Source of the DNA: Apostichopus japonicus
Taxonomy: Eukaryota > Echinodermata > Holothuroidea > Aspidochirotida > Stichopodidae
NCBI RefSeq assembly: GCF_037975245.1
Contig: NC_092582.1
Span: 23,713,577 to 23,777,576, forward strand
Length of the DNA stretch: 64,000 bases
Direction: 5' to 3'
This document shows positions 50,041 through 62,990 of this stretch, in pieces (position 1 is the first letter of the stretch; each line of letters begins with the position of its first letter). The notes under the pieces are model-generated. The model did no database searches, was not told the origin of the DNA, and saw nothing but the letters and a program-made list of their open reading frames with translations. Position numbers and translations under genes: made by a program.

Positions 50041-51461
50041 TTTGTGAAATATTCAACGTCTTCCCCTAAATTTCTAGTACAATACAATTTTATTTTAAGT
50101 GTATGTGATCCAGTTGTCTTTCTCTGTTAATTCTTCTCTAAGCAGTAGATAATATTCCAGTTTTAGAATCAAGAGAATCGATTTTCCTTTATTTACCAAA
50201 CTCCTCCATATGGTTCCCATTACTATACCCTCAACTGTACATATATAAGATGATGTTTATGATAACTGTCAGGAATTAGGAATTTCATTATTAGGAAAAG
50301 TGCACCATACGCTCAAGAGTAATAAATTATGCCATCAAAACTAATCTTTCTATAAGTTTTAAAATTGAACGTTAAAGCGGCATAAAATTCTATCCTTTTT
50401 TAATTACTAACTTATTTCGTTAAAGGCACATATGATGTTCTACAATTACAATTGACCATGAATGTTTAAAAAGATTACTTGATAAAGAGAAAACTGCTCC
50501 AATTCTTGTCTTCCTGATATTTTGATACTATGTTTCTTGTACTTTGGCATTCCCTGTTTTGAGGTTACAACCAAACTTGTATCACACAAGGTTTAATAAA
50601 GAGACATTAATGTCTTAATATGTTTTCACTTTCGAGATTTTAAACTTGATAATCGACATTGTCCTGATGTTTTGTCATAAATAAACGCAACCAAAACGGA
50701 GGGGGTGGTCTTTCAAAGTCACATGGACAACTAAACATCTTAATGACATTCAACAATATGTGTCTTTGATAAGTTTGCAATACATTGCAATACCCAACTT
50801 TGTAAACTGATCTGTTTATCTTCAAAAGTGAAAAATGGCATCAAATTTTTTTTTTAGAATAGTCTAAAAACGTATCATTGTTTTTTAACCTTCAATCAAC
50901 CATTAGCAATACAAACTTTACTCATATGGTTCACCGATAAACATCCGGTTGAATAAATCGATAAAAACAGGAGGAAAATGTATTTGTCTTTCTTCAATAT
51001 ATCTTTTCTATAGTTAACCCAAATAAATTTTGGTTCGAATATATCATTTTTGAGACAGGCCTATATTAGTCAGTTTGCTAAGTACCCTTTGATCAAACTC
51101 ATGAAAGAAAAAAGATGTTTAGCTAAACTACCTGCAAGTTTATCGACGCACCCTCGGAACTAAATACTGTTCAGAAGACGCTTAAGCATTATGTACTAAA
51201 CACAGCTGTATTGTAAACACAGCCGTATTGGAATAAGATGAAAAAACACATGACCCCCCCCCGGAAGGGAAAGGAAACATAATACAAAATTGCAGGTCTA
51301 CCAGTTATCACGATATGAAGCTGTAATTTCTGCACCAAATATGAATATCGACGTTGAGATTAGATTGATAAACACGCAAAACCTGACCATACTAATAGCT
51401 GTTATTTACACGACAACGGTTAAGAGACTAACGGGATTTCAACTGATATTTTTTCTTCAAA
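50041..51461. promoter_or_regulatory. Shared divergent promoter region of the two MIF-like genes
   Basis: 1421 bp separate the two start codons, and both genes run outward. No clear TATA box or CpG island is visible, and no other gene was found. The promoter role is inferred from position only. Confidence 0.35.
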
Positions 51462-51821
51462 ATGCCGCTCTGTGTTGTCCACACCAACAAAGCCTCCGAG
51501 ACGATCTCAGATTCAACGATCAAAAAGTTATGTCAGTTGGTCGTAGATGCTTTGGGAAGTAAAGTCAGTGTAAGATTAACAATCTGTTCAATTCTTTTTG
51601 TACGTGTTGAATGTAAGGTCGACTGGGCTGGTGTTGTATATTCTAAGGCTATATACTGCAGTAGATTATGCGCTAGGTTAGACTCAACTATAAGTTAGAC
51701 TAGACTTACTTGGTCTATAGGCTTGACTAGGCTATACTTGACTAGCTTAGATCAGCCTAACTTTGACTTATTTATTTTTCAACGTTCTGGATTTTCCAAC
51801 TCATTAGCGTTTCAGCGTTGC

Positions 51822-51889
<68 letters not shown>

Positions 51890-53755
51890 AAGTATTTCAA
51901 ATATTTCTCTGGAGATCCGGCTTTAGGGATCACAAGTGATTTTCGAGTTGCTAATCATCATGTTTGATCTCTAGAGTCGTAATTCAGTCGTAATTCTGGT
52001 GATGAATAGCTTTACTATTCGAGAACACTTTTGTAACTGTACGTTTGCGACAATGGCACCAATGTTTTGGTACAACGTCCTTAATGATACAACTCATTCA
52101 GCCAAATGTGCCATTACGTAGTGTATATCTTAATCAAATGTGTGCTGTCAGAAATATTTGTAATGTTCATATCATTGAACATTCTTCTCCCATATTTAAG
52201 GAATGAAATGTGCTCCCTATATTTCATCTCTTTAAACTTCAATTAGGCATGTTTGTTTATAACATTACAATGGGCTTCTTCCGACTATTTATAATTCATT
52301 CTTTAATAGAAATTCTAGTCTGCATAATCATAACACTCGTAATAGTAACTTACTTCATATCACGTCATCTTGTACTAAGTTAAGGCAATCCCAAATACAT
52401 TGTTCGGGTGCAGTCTTGTGGACCAGTCTCCCACATTCTATTCGGTCAAACGGTTCTTTGTACTCCTTTAAGTGTGCACTCCATTATTATCTTTTAAACT
52501 CTCAACCCAAATAATTATCTCATAAATATATCATAAACGTTTGTTATATCGACTTTTTGTTTTGTTTTTTGTTAATTTAATTATCTTCTTTGTTTAGTTT
52601 TTGCTTATACATGATTAAACATGCCATTAATATTTATTGGATATGGGAGCCAAACCAGAAAAGCTATGCTTATTTTTGGTTTCCTCTACCATTCATATAC
52701 TGTATTGCTTTATTTCGATTTCTTTATTTTACTTTCACATTATGTGTTATTGTATTGTATTGTATGTATATTTTTGTTTTTGAATCAAACCAAATCAAAT
52801 TACCAATTGATTATAAACGTGATAAAAGTTGAACTATTTGCAGTGACATATTGATCTGTATGGCATATTGTTTGTTTCCTCCTCAGAGTGTAACCGTGGA
52901 GATGAGAAGTGGGAAGTTGATGTGTCGGGCGGGAGATCCAAGCAAATCGTGGGGGTTCTTCGAACTGCATGGCACCAACAACTTTCTTGATCCAAAGGAC
53001 ACACTAGCTGTCGGTAACAAAATGTTTGAATTCGGTGTGAACGAGTTGGACATACCTAGAAATTGGTAAGGACTAGAAAGAAAAATGTATGAGCAGGAAA
53101 CTGGTTTGTTGTCATTGAACAATACCAAATACCTTTATTATCAATTTAATTTAATAATCATAAACAAAAACCCTCAAAATCTAAAAATCTCGAATCTCTT
53201 TCTCCCCCGTATCCCTATTCATACACCACCCCGACCCCACTTCTCTTCAAGGGAGGGAGTATGAAAGACGCCCGTCTCTCCCTATCCATCCATCCCCCCC
53301 GCCACCATTCCTCTTCAAGGGAGGGAGTATGAAAGACGCCCGTCTCTCCCTATCCATCCACCCCAGCCACCACTACTCTTCAAGGGAGGGAGTACTATAG
53401 ACGTCCGTCTCTCCCTAACCATTCACACCCCCCTCCTCACTCCTTACAAGGGTGGGAGTAAATAGACGCGTACATGTGTGCCTAAATTATTGCCCCTTTT
53501 TAAGGTACTGGAACACCCAAATAGACTCCCCATGAAACTCGTTCTCTGTGGATATTTTTGCCAGTTGTATATTTACAATATAACAGTTTCTATTTTATAA
53601 CGCGCTCTCTTATTTTCTCTGTCAACAGCCTCTTCGTCTTGATGCACGAACACGACGCAAAGCATGTCGGGATACGTGGCAACCAGTTTCTCGTTGACCT
53701 ACCACACTATTCAAACTATGTGAAACCAGATTATTACAAAGACTTAAGAAAATAG
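51462..53755 (+). CDS. Macrophage migration inhibitory factor / D-dopachrome tautomerase family protein
   Basis: Complete three-exon gene, 137 aa. Exons 51462-51569 (36 codons), 52887-53065 and 53629-53755 (stop TAG). Introns are GT-AG with phases 0 and 2, the family's usual layout. It starts MPLCVVHTNKASETI, so Pro1 would be exposed after Met removal, as needed for keto-enol tautomerase activity. The position of Lys32 is shifted by one (LGSKVS, K33). The core VTVEMRSGKLMCRAGDPSK aligns with the MIF active-site strand; the CXXC motif is absent. Exon 3 begins CLFVLMHEHD like the MIF C-terminal strand, but the protein continues to YYKDLRK and is about 20 residues longer than usual (115-118). 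No signal peptide, as is normal for this secreted family. AATAAA at 53863-53868. Intron 2 carries a 66-bp repeat. Confidence 0.85.
51781..51890. repeat. SINE-tail-like block plus TA microsatellite
   Basis: The stretch tggattttccaactcattag followed by (TA)n resembles the tail of the 41501 tRNA-like element (ttgatttttcgactcatt, then TA). It lies in intron 1 of the MIF gene. Confidence 0.5.
53230..53465. repeat. 66-bp minisatellite in MIF intron 2, four units
   Basis: The motif cttcaagggagggagta recurs at about 53248, 53316, 53381 and (as acaagggtgggagta) 53447. Each is followed by gacgcccgtctctcccta or a variant. Confidence 0.8.
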
Positions 53756-53869
53756 GCAACTTCAGTCAAACCCACCCGCCTTAACAGCATTGTAGGCCCC
53801 ATGGACAAGATTATGTACTGTGCCGGTCCTTATACAACCCCTACCCAGGTCGCTCGCTATGTAATAAAT

Positions 53870-56540
53870 TCAAAATTAATCAAATTCAGAATAGCGCTGG
53901 CACAAGTCTGCTATACATGTTGAGTATTTTTTATGTCACTGACAACAGTGTGCTTTCTTCACTTTATTCCTTCGATTATAATTACGATATATATAAAATC
54001 AGTAAGTTGTGATACCCATTAACTATCCATGGGGTTCCTTAATCTTAGGCCTTGGGCAACTAACTATCCATAGTGTCTATTGTGTTAAGGCGGACCTAGT
54101 ACAGCCCAAGTCTCTATGAGAAATATTTTATCCAATTTCAATACCAAAATCGCTTCACATTTCTTAACTAATGGGCACTGAGCATGCAGAAAATTAACAT
54201 TGGTTTTAGGTGCGTGTGTGTGTATCGGTGTGTTTGGTTTTGTTTGTTGATATTGATATTTTTCTCGCTTTTGATTATTTTATTTTTTCTTGAGTGTTTT
54301 GTTTTGTGTGTGTTCAAAACTTGTGTAACAAGTTGATTGTTTCTATATGCGCCATTATGAATAACTATAATTTGTGATTGTAATATTATTGCGTATAGGT
54401 TGGTCCTAATAACGCAAAAGCATATATAGTTAAAAACCAACGTATAATACATGCTTTGAACACACACGCGCACAAACATACACGCACAATCAATGAACTG
54501 CTAATAATTAGCGAGATTTTAACCGTTAAACCGTCAAGAAACTTTTCTCAAGTTGTGTTTATTACTATTAAAAGTTAAGTTTGTTTACTTTTAGTTTGAA
54601 GTCATAACAAATTTCGCCTAATCTCATTGTTCTTACTATAATTTGTGTTTTTGGATTAAAGTGAACGATAAAATGCACAAGCATTGTTTCTACAGCTTTT
54701 CTAGTTTGAAATATTCTCCTTTAAGGTATGCTAATACCTCTGGAACGCTCCTTTAAGGTTATAGTGATGGCGACAACGTGTTCCTAAGTACATACCTTTT
54801 TGTTACAGTTTATTCACTGTTTTTATTATAAATTATAATTACTTGAACCAAAACATGTTCTTTAAAGTTGTTATGAGCGAAAGATCCCATTTGGATGGCA
54901 TTCAACACTATTTATCCTTGGTAAATGTGTAATGCATCGTAGAATATTATTTGAGGCCATCAAGAGTTTGTTGTCCAATATTGAGTTTTGCGTTGCATCT
55001 GAGTAACTGACATAATGCGCTGTGTGTTAGACTAAGAAGTACCACCACTTTAATTGTAACAAAACTGTAACAACTAAGATGTTTTAGGTTTCGTTGAAAG
55101 GGGCAAGTCAAATAAACCACATCATGGTCGAGGGGAGGGGGACGGGTCATTTAATAAAACTATTTTATTAAATTTTGAGTCTTTTAATGGCAGCACATTC
55201 TGACTGTAAATGCCTTTTAATTACCTTCTATTTGCCTGTGAATACATCAACAAATTTCACCAAAAGTGAAAATCGCCCTCTAAAGTGAAAAAAAAAATCT
55301 TCTTTTTGTTTTTTCAAAAGGAAAACAGTTTATTCGTACCTTAAATCATAAAATATACAAAACCATTCGGATGGAAATGTGCTTGACTGTGCATGACTCT
55401 TTTCATCCACACTGATCGATCCACAAGAGGGCATAACCAGAGCACAGAAGCGTTTGCGTTTAGATGTACCCGTATATAAAGATTAACTCTACCTCGGTCC
55501 CACTTCATATCAACCTCGTTAAAAAATGAAATGCACACTGTAAACGTAGTAATAAATACAGTGGTTTACGGCATATGGCACTTAATGCGGGTAAGATCGG
55601 GCATACATTGCTACCGGTAAGCCAACCGTCGGCACGGGGCCTTGAAAGAAGAGGCCCTTTTGGCCCAACGAACAAAACTACGGCCTTTCTCGACATGAGG
55701 ATATTGGCGCTTTCGGCACCTTAAACCTGTAGCACATTCTACGCCACGCAGCCACGACGAGCCGGTTTCCAGACGGATAGGACCATCTTCCTTGACTAGG
55801 CCTATTCTAGCCTAACGATAGCAGAACTAAGGGCGTTTACGCCTAGCTTCCTTGCCCCCTCTTCGCATTATTATCATACAATTTGTCTTCTCTTCTAACA
55901 AACTGAAACAACACGGAAGAGCAGGCAAACGGAATCGTTCAAGATATTGTTCATTAGAGTAATTAGTCACCGATTTAACTCTCAACAGGAATTGTTCCCC
56001 TAATTACCACAGTGCTTCGAATCATGGATGTGTTATACCGTAGTCCGACCACGCACTCTGTCAATCTATATGTGTACCTTCCTATATCTAACTGTTGATC
56101 AAAGTCACTGGTGTGTGGAGTTAGTACACATGAACTGCCGCGATGTCGTTGCCTCACGCTATTTGATGTTTTGTAAGAATTAATTGTAAACATATATGCT
56201 TTGCACAGACATTAAAATACAAATTTGATGTCGCGTTGTGTCGAAGAAGTTCATCAAGTCTAAGTTCCCCTCTGTCCGTTTAGGTTACTTGAACAGCATT
56301 GATCACATGCCCTGTACAATTAGTGCTTGATAACCAAGGTGTAACCTGCAATGTGGGATACTTATAAGATATATAAAAACAAGTGTCTATAGCAGGGTTT
56401 CCCTAACTAAATCTCAACAGTTCTCCATTTAAATGGAAAATCCACATATAAAATCCTAAGCTAATATATAGTGCCTGGCATGAATTATGAGACTATATAC
56501 GATTCACATAAATACGTTAATGACTAAAGCGTTACTTTAT
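53870..56540. other. Spacer between the MIF gene and the next plus-strand gene
   Basis: No gene could be supported. Upstream exons of the 56545-59918 gene may be here but were not recognised. 54200-54480 is GT/AC-rich. Confidence 0.4.
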
Positions 56541-56544
56541 AAGT

Positions 56545-59500
56545 GTAAGATAGTCCATACGGTGCACCCGTTTGTGCTAATGACGTCATTGTGACGAAAT
56601 CCGAAAATTCTTCGTCTCCAGAAGAGAGAGATCAGAGGTAAACTAAAATAATTTGTTGTGTTCCTTGTAGGCTTATTCATCATTTAGTTGCAGTTTGTTG
56701 TCTGCTTCCCAAACATGACCTAATAGCCACCAAAATGTCTCTGAAATCCTTTTCCCTGAAAGGAGAAAACAAAAAAGGTTATGTACGGGAATTAATGTAG
56801 TCTATTTTAACCGCATCCGCGGAGTTTCAATTTAACTTTCATTCAGTATTGACCGATTTCAATAGATTTAATAAAATATATTTGATTGGTTCCTAATAAA
56901 TTCGAAGTCAAAATATCTCACATGAAAAATGTGTGATGTCACCATACAGGCATTGTCGGTCTTACAGTCATATCTTTCCATACTCGCAGTCAGAGGCAAA
57001 TCCAACTAAATAATTCTGATCAAAGATATGTAATATTAGACTAACCTATTCAAATTTGAGCAGGAAATTCAGAAGATATTACTTGATCGTTACGATAGGA
57101 GATGAATAAAGGGTGCCGGGATATTCATGATGGTACAGGAATGTTACTTTGTTAAGCGCTCACAATCCATTAGTGTAAAAACAACATAGCCAATATAAAG
57201 ATAAATCATTTTGTTTTTTTGTCCTCTTTTCCTTGGCGGCGAAACATGGGTATTCGTTCTTTTTGCATGATGCTTTCATACAAACTGTTTAAGAGGCTTT
57301 ACTCTTTTGTGTTTCTGTTTTTCAGTGGTCGGATTAATCGCATCAAGGCTAGATCAGGCAGGGTAAGTATACCTTAATCCAGATAATCACGAATGTCGTT
57401 ACCGGCTTATCGTTCATCAGCTATTCATCAAAATATGCAGGAATTCAACTGCCCTTTTGTTATTTAAATTAACATCTATACTCCCATACGGAAAAGATAA
57501 AGACTGGTTTATCATATCTATCGATGTACTGTAAAGACCTACGCGTACAAGCCTGTCTGTGTACACTGTACGTGGGCTTTCAGTATATAGCCTTCATAAG
57601 CATACGTTAACTTAACCACTATACCTTCAATTGGACTGGGTTTTAGAGTGGGACCAGTTGTTTGTTACACAGGGTCTATTTTGGGTGACCTTTCTTAAAT
57701 AGTAACTTCATTTGCACACTTCGGAATGGATTATCTTCTCCACAGTACCAACAATATTTATGGACAAATGCTCCTTATCGCAGTTTCCAGTAGAGCAATA
57801 TTATATATATTATGATTGGCAGATAATGCAACCGGAATAACTCGCGTTTATTCCACATGAGCAAGCTGCTGGAGAATTTAGTCTGGTATAAGTCAATGCG
57901 ACTCATTCCAACTCTTGTAACAATATTATTCTAAAAGTTCGACATACCGTAGCAATATGTTATGGTCTCAATTTTCGATGCCCACATTACCGTAATTCGG
58001 AAGTAAAAACAGGACCTGCTTACGTTCTTGGAGGCTAATTGGATACCTAAAGAAATTACAAACAGGATTTTCGGAACTAAATTCAGGATTTTCGGAACTA
58101 AATTCAGGAATTTCGAAACTAAATACACAATTTTTGTAACAATAAATACAATTTTTGGAACTAAATTCAGGAATTTCGGCACTAAATTCAAGAATTCCGG
58201 AACTAAATTCAGGAATTTCGGAACTAAATACAGGATATCGGAACAAAATTCATGATTTTCGGAACCAAATTTATGATTTTCGGAACAAAATTAAGGATTT
58301 TTGGAACTTAATACGTGATTTTCTTGCGTTCTCAGAGTGATTGAACTAATAACGAAACCTGTGTAGATCAATGAACTGATTGTGGCAACCCTCTGCCCGG
58401 ATCAGAAGGCTCTCTGCTTATACGCTGTACGGAACACAAACAATCAAACGGCGCCATTTTGAATTCCCTTGCCCTGGATACTTTCAAGGGATATCTTGAT
58501 TTCCAATCTAAGTTGTGTTAGAGTCTATTTGTCCATCGTGGTGATTGACTGATCTTTTACTTCGCCGGTCCGTGGTAAGTACCTAGGGACAGTAAGGGGA
58601 CCAAGGGGAAGGAAGGGAACAGATGAAGAAGAAAAACCGTGAGTACACTTTTTCTATACTAAATGTTCCGGATCGTCTTACTAACACAGAACAAGTCGCA
58701 CTCAAACAATTTTATTGATGTACATTGAGACCCAATTTGAGACCCATTTAAACCATTTATTCAACAGACACGAAACAAAGCGTTATGAATTACAAATCCA
58801 AACGCAATTATTAATAATTATTTGTAATTCCAAACTAACTACGCATAGTCAATTTATTCTATAGATAAAACAAAGTGTACTTAAAACTCGTACTTATTTA
58901 AACAATTTTTAAGTATCTAATTGCAATGGGGATTTAAACAAAATTAATCACTACAAAAAGTGCTTAAATTCTTAATTCCATTCTCTTAACAAATTCCCAT
59001 AACTTATCTCGCGGATAAGTGGATCAACTCAAACCAGCGATTTAAAGAAATATGACATTTCATTCTCCTTAAAGAGAGAACAATATTTAGCGCATGCCTC
59101 TACGTTCTCTCCACGTTCTTCAAAATTGAAGATCACGAAAGTATCTATTATTTATTTTGCCTCGTAGCTCACTTGTATCTTCATCGATGATGGCGAAAAG
59201 AACAAATGTACAACAATTTTCAATTTTGTTTTTACAGCAAACGCAGGTTTGTAAAGATTTTTTTGGGGTAAACATTATTATGAAGCTGGAGGTGCTACCA
59301 TGACATTACACTTGCATTTATAGTTCAGTAAAATATTGTTTTGATATATCATTCATTAAAAGACCTAGTTTTCAGCAAAACAGTATATAATTTTGCTTTC
59401 ATGAAAGTATGTCGCTGGAGTACAAGCGTTTCACCCAATTATCCACACTGTGCCTCGTTAAAAAAAAAATCTCAAAGAAATGTTCTAGACTTCAGACATC

Positions 59501-59918
59501 GTTTGGTTTTACTTTTCCAACCACAAACATTACCGTAGCATTCCACCACACCTTATCTTCCATTCCCGAAAGAGTATGACTGGAATATAACTTATGCACT
59601 TGTGCAAAATAATTGCGAACGGAAGACCACGAAAAGGGATAATACTACCAGTGTATTTATATGTACAAAACGCACTATACCGAACGGCAGTTCCATACCT
59701 GCCGATGTCGATTCCATTCTCGGTGAGGTTCCAAAGAAAGACCATACCGAGGCATTCTGGAACCGGTTACACCAGCTACAACCGATCCTGAAAATAAAAC
59801 CGTTTCAAGGTCAATTTGCTATGGGCACTTTTCGGTGATGTCAGTACACAGTATGCTATCCAATTATCACAACATTGTTTTATGCTTGTCACAAGTTGTT
59901 TGTATTTATGTAAATAAA
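56545..59918 (+). CDS. Unrecognised gene, 3' end
   Basis: Three exons join in one frame. The first, ending 56637, is open from about 56545 and contains TKSENSSSPEERDQ with no ATG. The second, 57326-57362, reads GRINRIKARSGR. The last, 59539-59838, has 99 codons and stop TGA. Splice signals are good (tttttcag, cagg|gtaagt, accgtag) and phases agree (2, then 0). The last exon includes PFPKEYDWNITYALVQNN, a cysteine pair and ADVDSILGEVPKKDHTEAFW, and ends FAMGTFR. AATAAA at 59913-59918, 75 nt after the stop, supports a true 3' end. No domain was recognised. A 21-bp minisatellite occupies the second intron. The 5' exons are missing. Confidence 0.5.
58060..58320. repeat. 21-bp minisatellite, about 12 units
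   Basis: Units like ggaactaaattcaggaattt, with decayed variants at both ends. The open frames here (for example repeats of FGTKFRNF) come from the repeat. It lies within the intron 57363-59538. Confidence 0.85.
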
Positions 59919-59939
59919 CAAATTAGGCTTATTAATGAT

Positions 59940-61255
59940 CTATTGTTGTAGCATATATATTGATTGATACAACTGTTTTGTCAGTGTTGTAGGCCACATA
60001 TATTCATAGATACAGCTGTTTGTTAGTGTTGTAGGCCACATATATTCATAGATATATATGTTATGTTAGTGTTGTAGACCACATATATTCATAGATATAT
60101 ATGTTATGTTAGTGTTGAAGGCCACATATATTCATAGATATATATGTTATGTTAGTGTTGTAGGCCACATATATTCATAGATATGTATGTTATGTTAGTG
60201 TTGTAGGCCACATTTATGCATAGATACAGCTGTTATGTTAGTGTTGTAGGCCACATATATTCATAGATACATCTGTTATGTTAGTGTTGTAGGCCACATA
60301 TATTCATAGATACAATTGTTTTGTTAGTGTTGGAGGCCACAGATATTCATAGATACATCTATAATGTTTGTGTTGCAGGCCACATGCATTCATAGATACA
60401 GCTGTTACTGTATGTTAAATATATTCATAGATAGGGGTCTACATGTATTATATGTTAGTATTGTAGGACAAATATATTCATAGATATATATTATATGTTA
60501 ATATTGTAGGCCACATATATTCATAGATACAGCTGTTATGTTAGTGTTGTAGGCCACACATATTCATAGATATATATGATATGTTAGTATTGTAGGCCGC
60601 ATATACATACATATATACATCTATTATGTTAGTGTTGTAGGCCACATATGCATAGAAACATCTATTATATGTTAGTATTGTAGGCCACATATATTAATAG
60701 ATACAGCTGTTATGTAAGTGGTGTAGGCCACAAATTCATAGAAACATCTAAAATGTAGATCTTGTAAGCTACCGATATTCATAGATAATAAAACGTAAGT
60801 GAATTAAGCAATATGTGTTCACAAGTTAGCTAGGTAATAGTTGTCAGCAACATATATTCAATATATTAATCTGCTATGTAGACAATACATATTCATTAAA
60901 AAATCCATTAAAATCCATAAAAAAATAAATCTATTACTCTTCGTAAGTATGCTAAGCCACAGACATTCATAGTTTAATCGTATTCATAAGTATTCTAATC
61001 TAAGCCACAGATAATCATAGTTTAATCTTAATCTTAAGTATTGTAAGTCACAAATATTCATAGATTGATCGTATTCGTAAGTTTACTAAGCCACAGATAT
61101 TCATAGTTTTATGATATTCGTAAGTATTCTTTGCCACAGATACTCATTGATTAATCCTATTCGTAAGTATTCTAAGCAACATATATTCATATATTAATCA
61201 TATTCGTAAGTATTCTAAGCCACAGATATTAATAGCTATAAATTCATCAGTATTT
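59940..61255. repeat. 43-bp minisatellite, about 30 units, decaying rightwards
   Basis: The unit is close to tgtaggccacatatattcat plus agatatatatgttatgttag and tgt. Left units are spaced 42-43 bp. From about 60900 the units change to a variant, ctaagccacagatattcata followed by gattaatcgtattcgtaagt. Confidence 0.85.
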
Positions 61256-61289
61256 TAATCTACATATAACCATAGATTAATCCTATACA

Positions 61290-61740
61290 TATGATTGTCT
61301 GCGTGTCTGGTTTTCTTCGTGTCTGGTTGTCTGCGTGTCTGATTATCTGCTTGTCTAATTGTCTGCGTGTCTAATTGTCTGCGTGACTTAATGTCTGTGT
61401 GTCTGATTGTCTGCGTGTCTGACTGTCTGCGTGTCTGATTGTCTGCGTGCCTGGTTGTATAGTTGTCTGCGTGTTTGGTTGTTTGCGTGTCTGGTTGTCT
61501 ACATGTTTGGTTTTCTACGTGTCTGATTGTCTGCGTATCTAATTGTCTGCGTGACTTAATGTCTGTGTGTCTGGTTGTCTCCGTGTCTGATTGTCTAGTT
61601 GCCTGACTGTATGCGTGTTTGTCTGTATGCGCATCTGGTTGTCTGCGTGTCCTGTTGTGTGATTGTCTGATTGTCTGCCCGTCTGATTGTCTACCCGTCT
61701 GATTGTCTGCGTGTTTGATTGTCTGCCTGTCTGATTGTCC
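61290..61740. repeat. 16-bp minisatellite
   Basis: Unit gtctgcgtgtctgatt and variants, about 28 copies. The minus strand stays open across it for 191 codons with a TDNQTRRQ-like repetitive product. This is attributed to the repeat, not to a gene. Confidence 0.85.
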
Positions 61741-62166
61741 TGTTAAAAATATAGTCTTGTGTTTATAAAACGAGGTTACTTTGCCATGCTCCGTGTGTGT
61801 GCGTATGTGACGCCCTTGGCTCATAAACACGATAACTCAGCAATGGCAAGTTGGATTGAGGTCGTACTTAGTACATAGATGTGCCATACTTAGTAGCAGA
61901 ACCCTATTGATTTGGAGCTCATTTCATGAATAATAACGAGGTCACGGGGTCAAACGTAAACATAAAACATAAAACGCAACCACAAGTCAGAATGTATTTA
62001 TACTTGGTATTGATATGTTAGTAGAAAGCGGGTACATGGTGACATATGTTAAAGTTGATATTATGCATATTTATTAGAGGGCGGGGCTTAAGTTGATTTT
62101 CACTAAAATAGCTTGTAAACACGGAAACGGAAACTGAACAACGACAAGTTGGATTGAAGTCATACT

Positions 62167-62296
<130 letters not shown>

Positions 62297-62299
62297 CAT

Positions 62300-62990
62300 A
62301 CAGGTCTAAGCGTCGCTGAGTTACCGTATCCCAGTATAGACTTACATAGGCTTGTAACCACTGAATTTAGTTAACAGTGGTAAATGTCGAACGTTATTTT
62401 CATTTTGTTAATGACAGCAATTAAAATGATTTACTTCCTGTTACATTTAATTTATTTAATTTTCCTTTTAATCATAATATTATTGTTAGATGCTAAGCTC
62501 ATGGTGCATCAAGCAAAGTATGTCGGCCGTATTTTCACAGCGTTGTAAATCTACGGAAAGTTCGTTCGAAGTATTCTCGCTGGTACCTTCGGTTCTATTT
62601 CTCTTACGTTACTCAATATAATGACGGCCATTGCGAGCTCATCACTTAGACTAAAGGCGTTGCAGCACTTTAGGGTATGAGAACGTGACTGCTGGTGGAA
62701 GGGGATTGTATAGCTATCAATGGTATCAGTTTGACGTCATATTATCAGCATACTTTATAGTCTTTGCTTCCGAATTCTTCTTTCATGGATGAAATTCGTA
62801 CATATTTTTTTTTTTGTGTGGAAATTTCTTGATAAATTCTCGACACTTTAGAAGGGTCGTCAAACCACTGTCCCGTTGACCTCCTACTTATGTAAGTACA
62901 CTCGTTTACTAAATTACTGTAAGAACAGTAAGTCATAAGTACAGGCTTCATACTTGAACAAAATGGTTACTTTTTCATTCCTTGCCCGAA
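62300..62990. other. Unique AT-rich segment within the repeat array
   Basis: A 43-codon ATG frame starts at about 62491 after a ttgttag acceptor-like site (MLSSWCIKQSMS onward). Support is too weak to call a gene. Confidence 0.25.
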
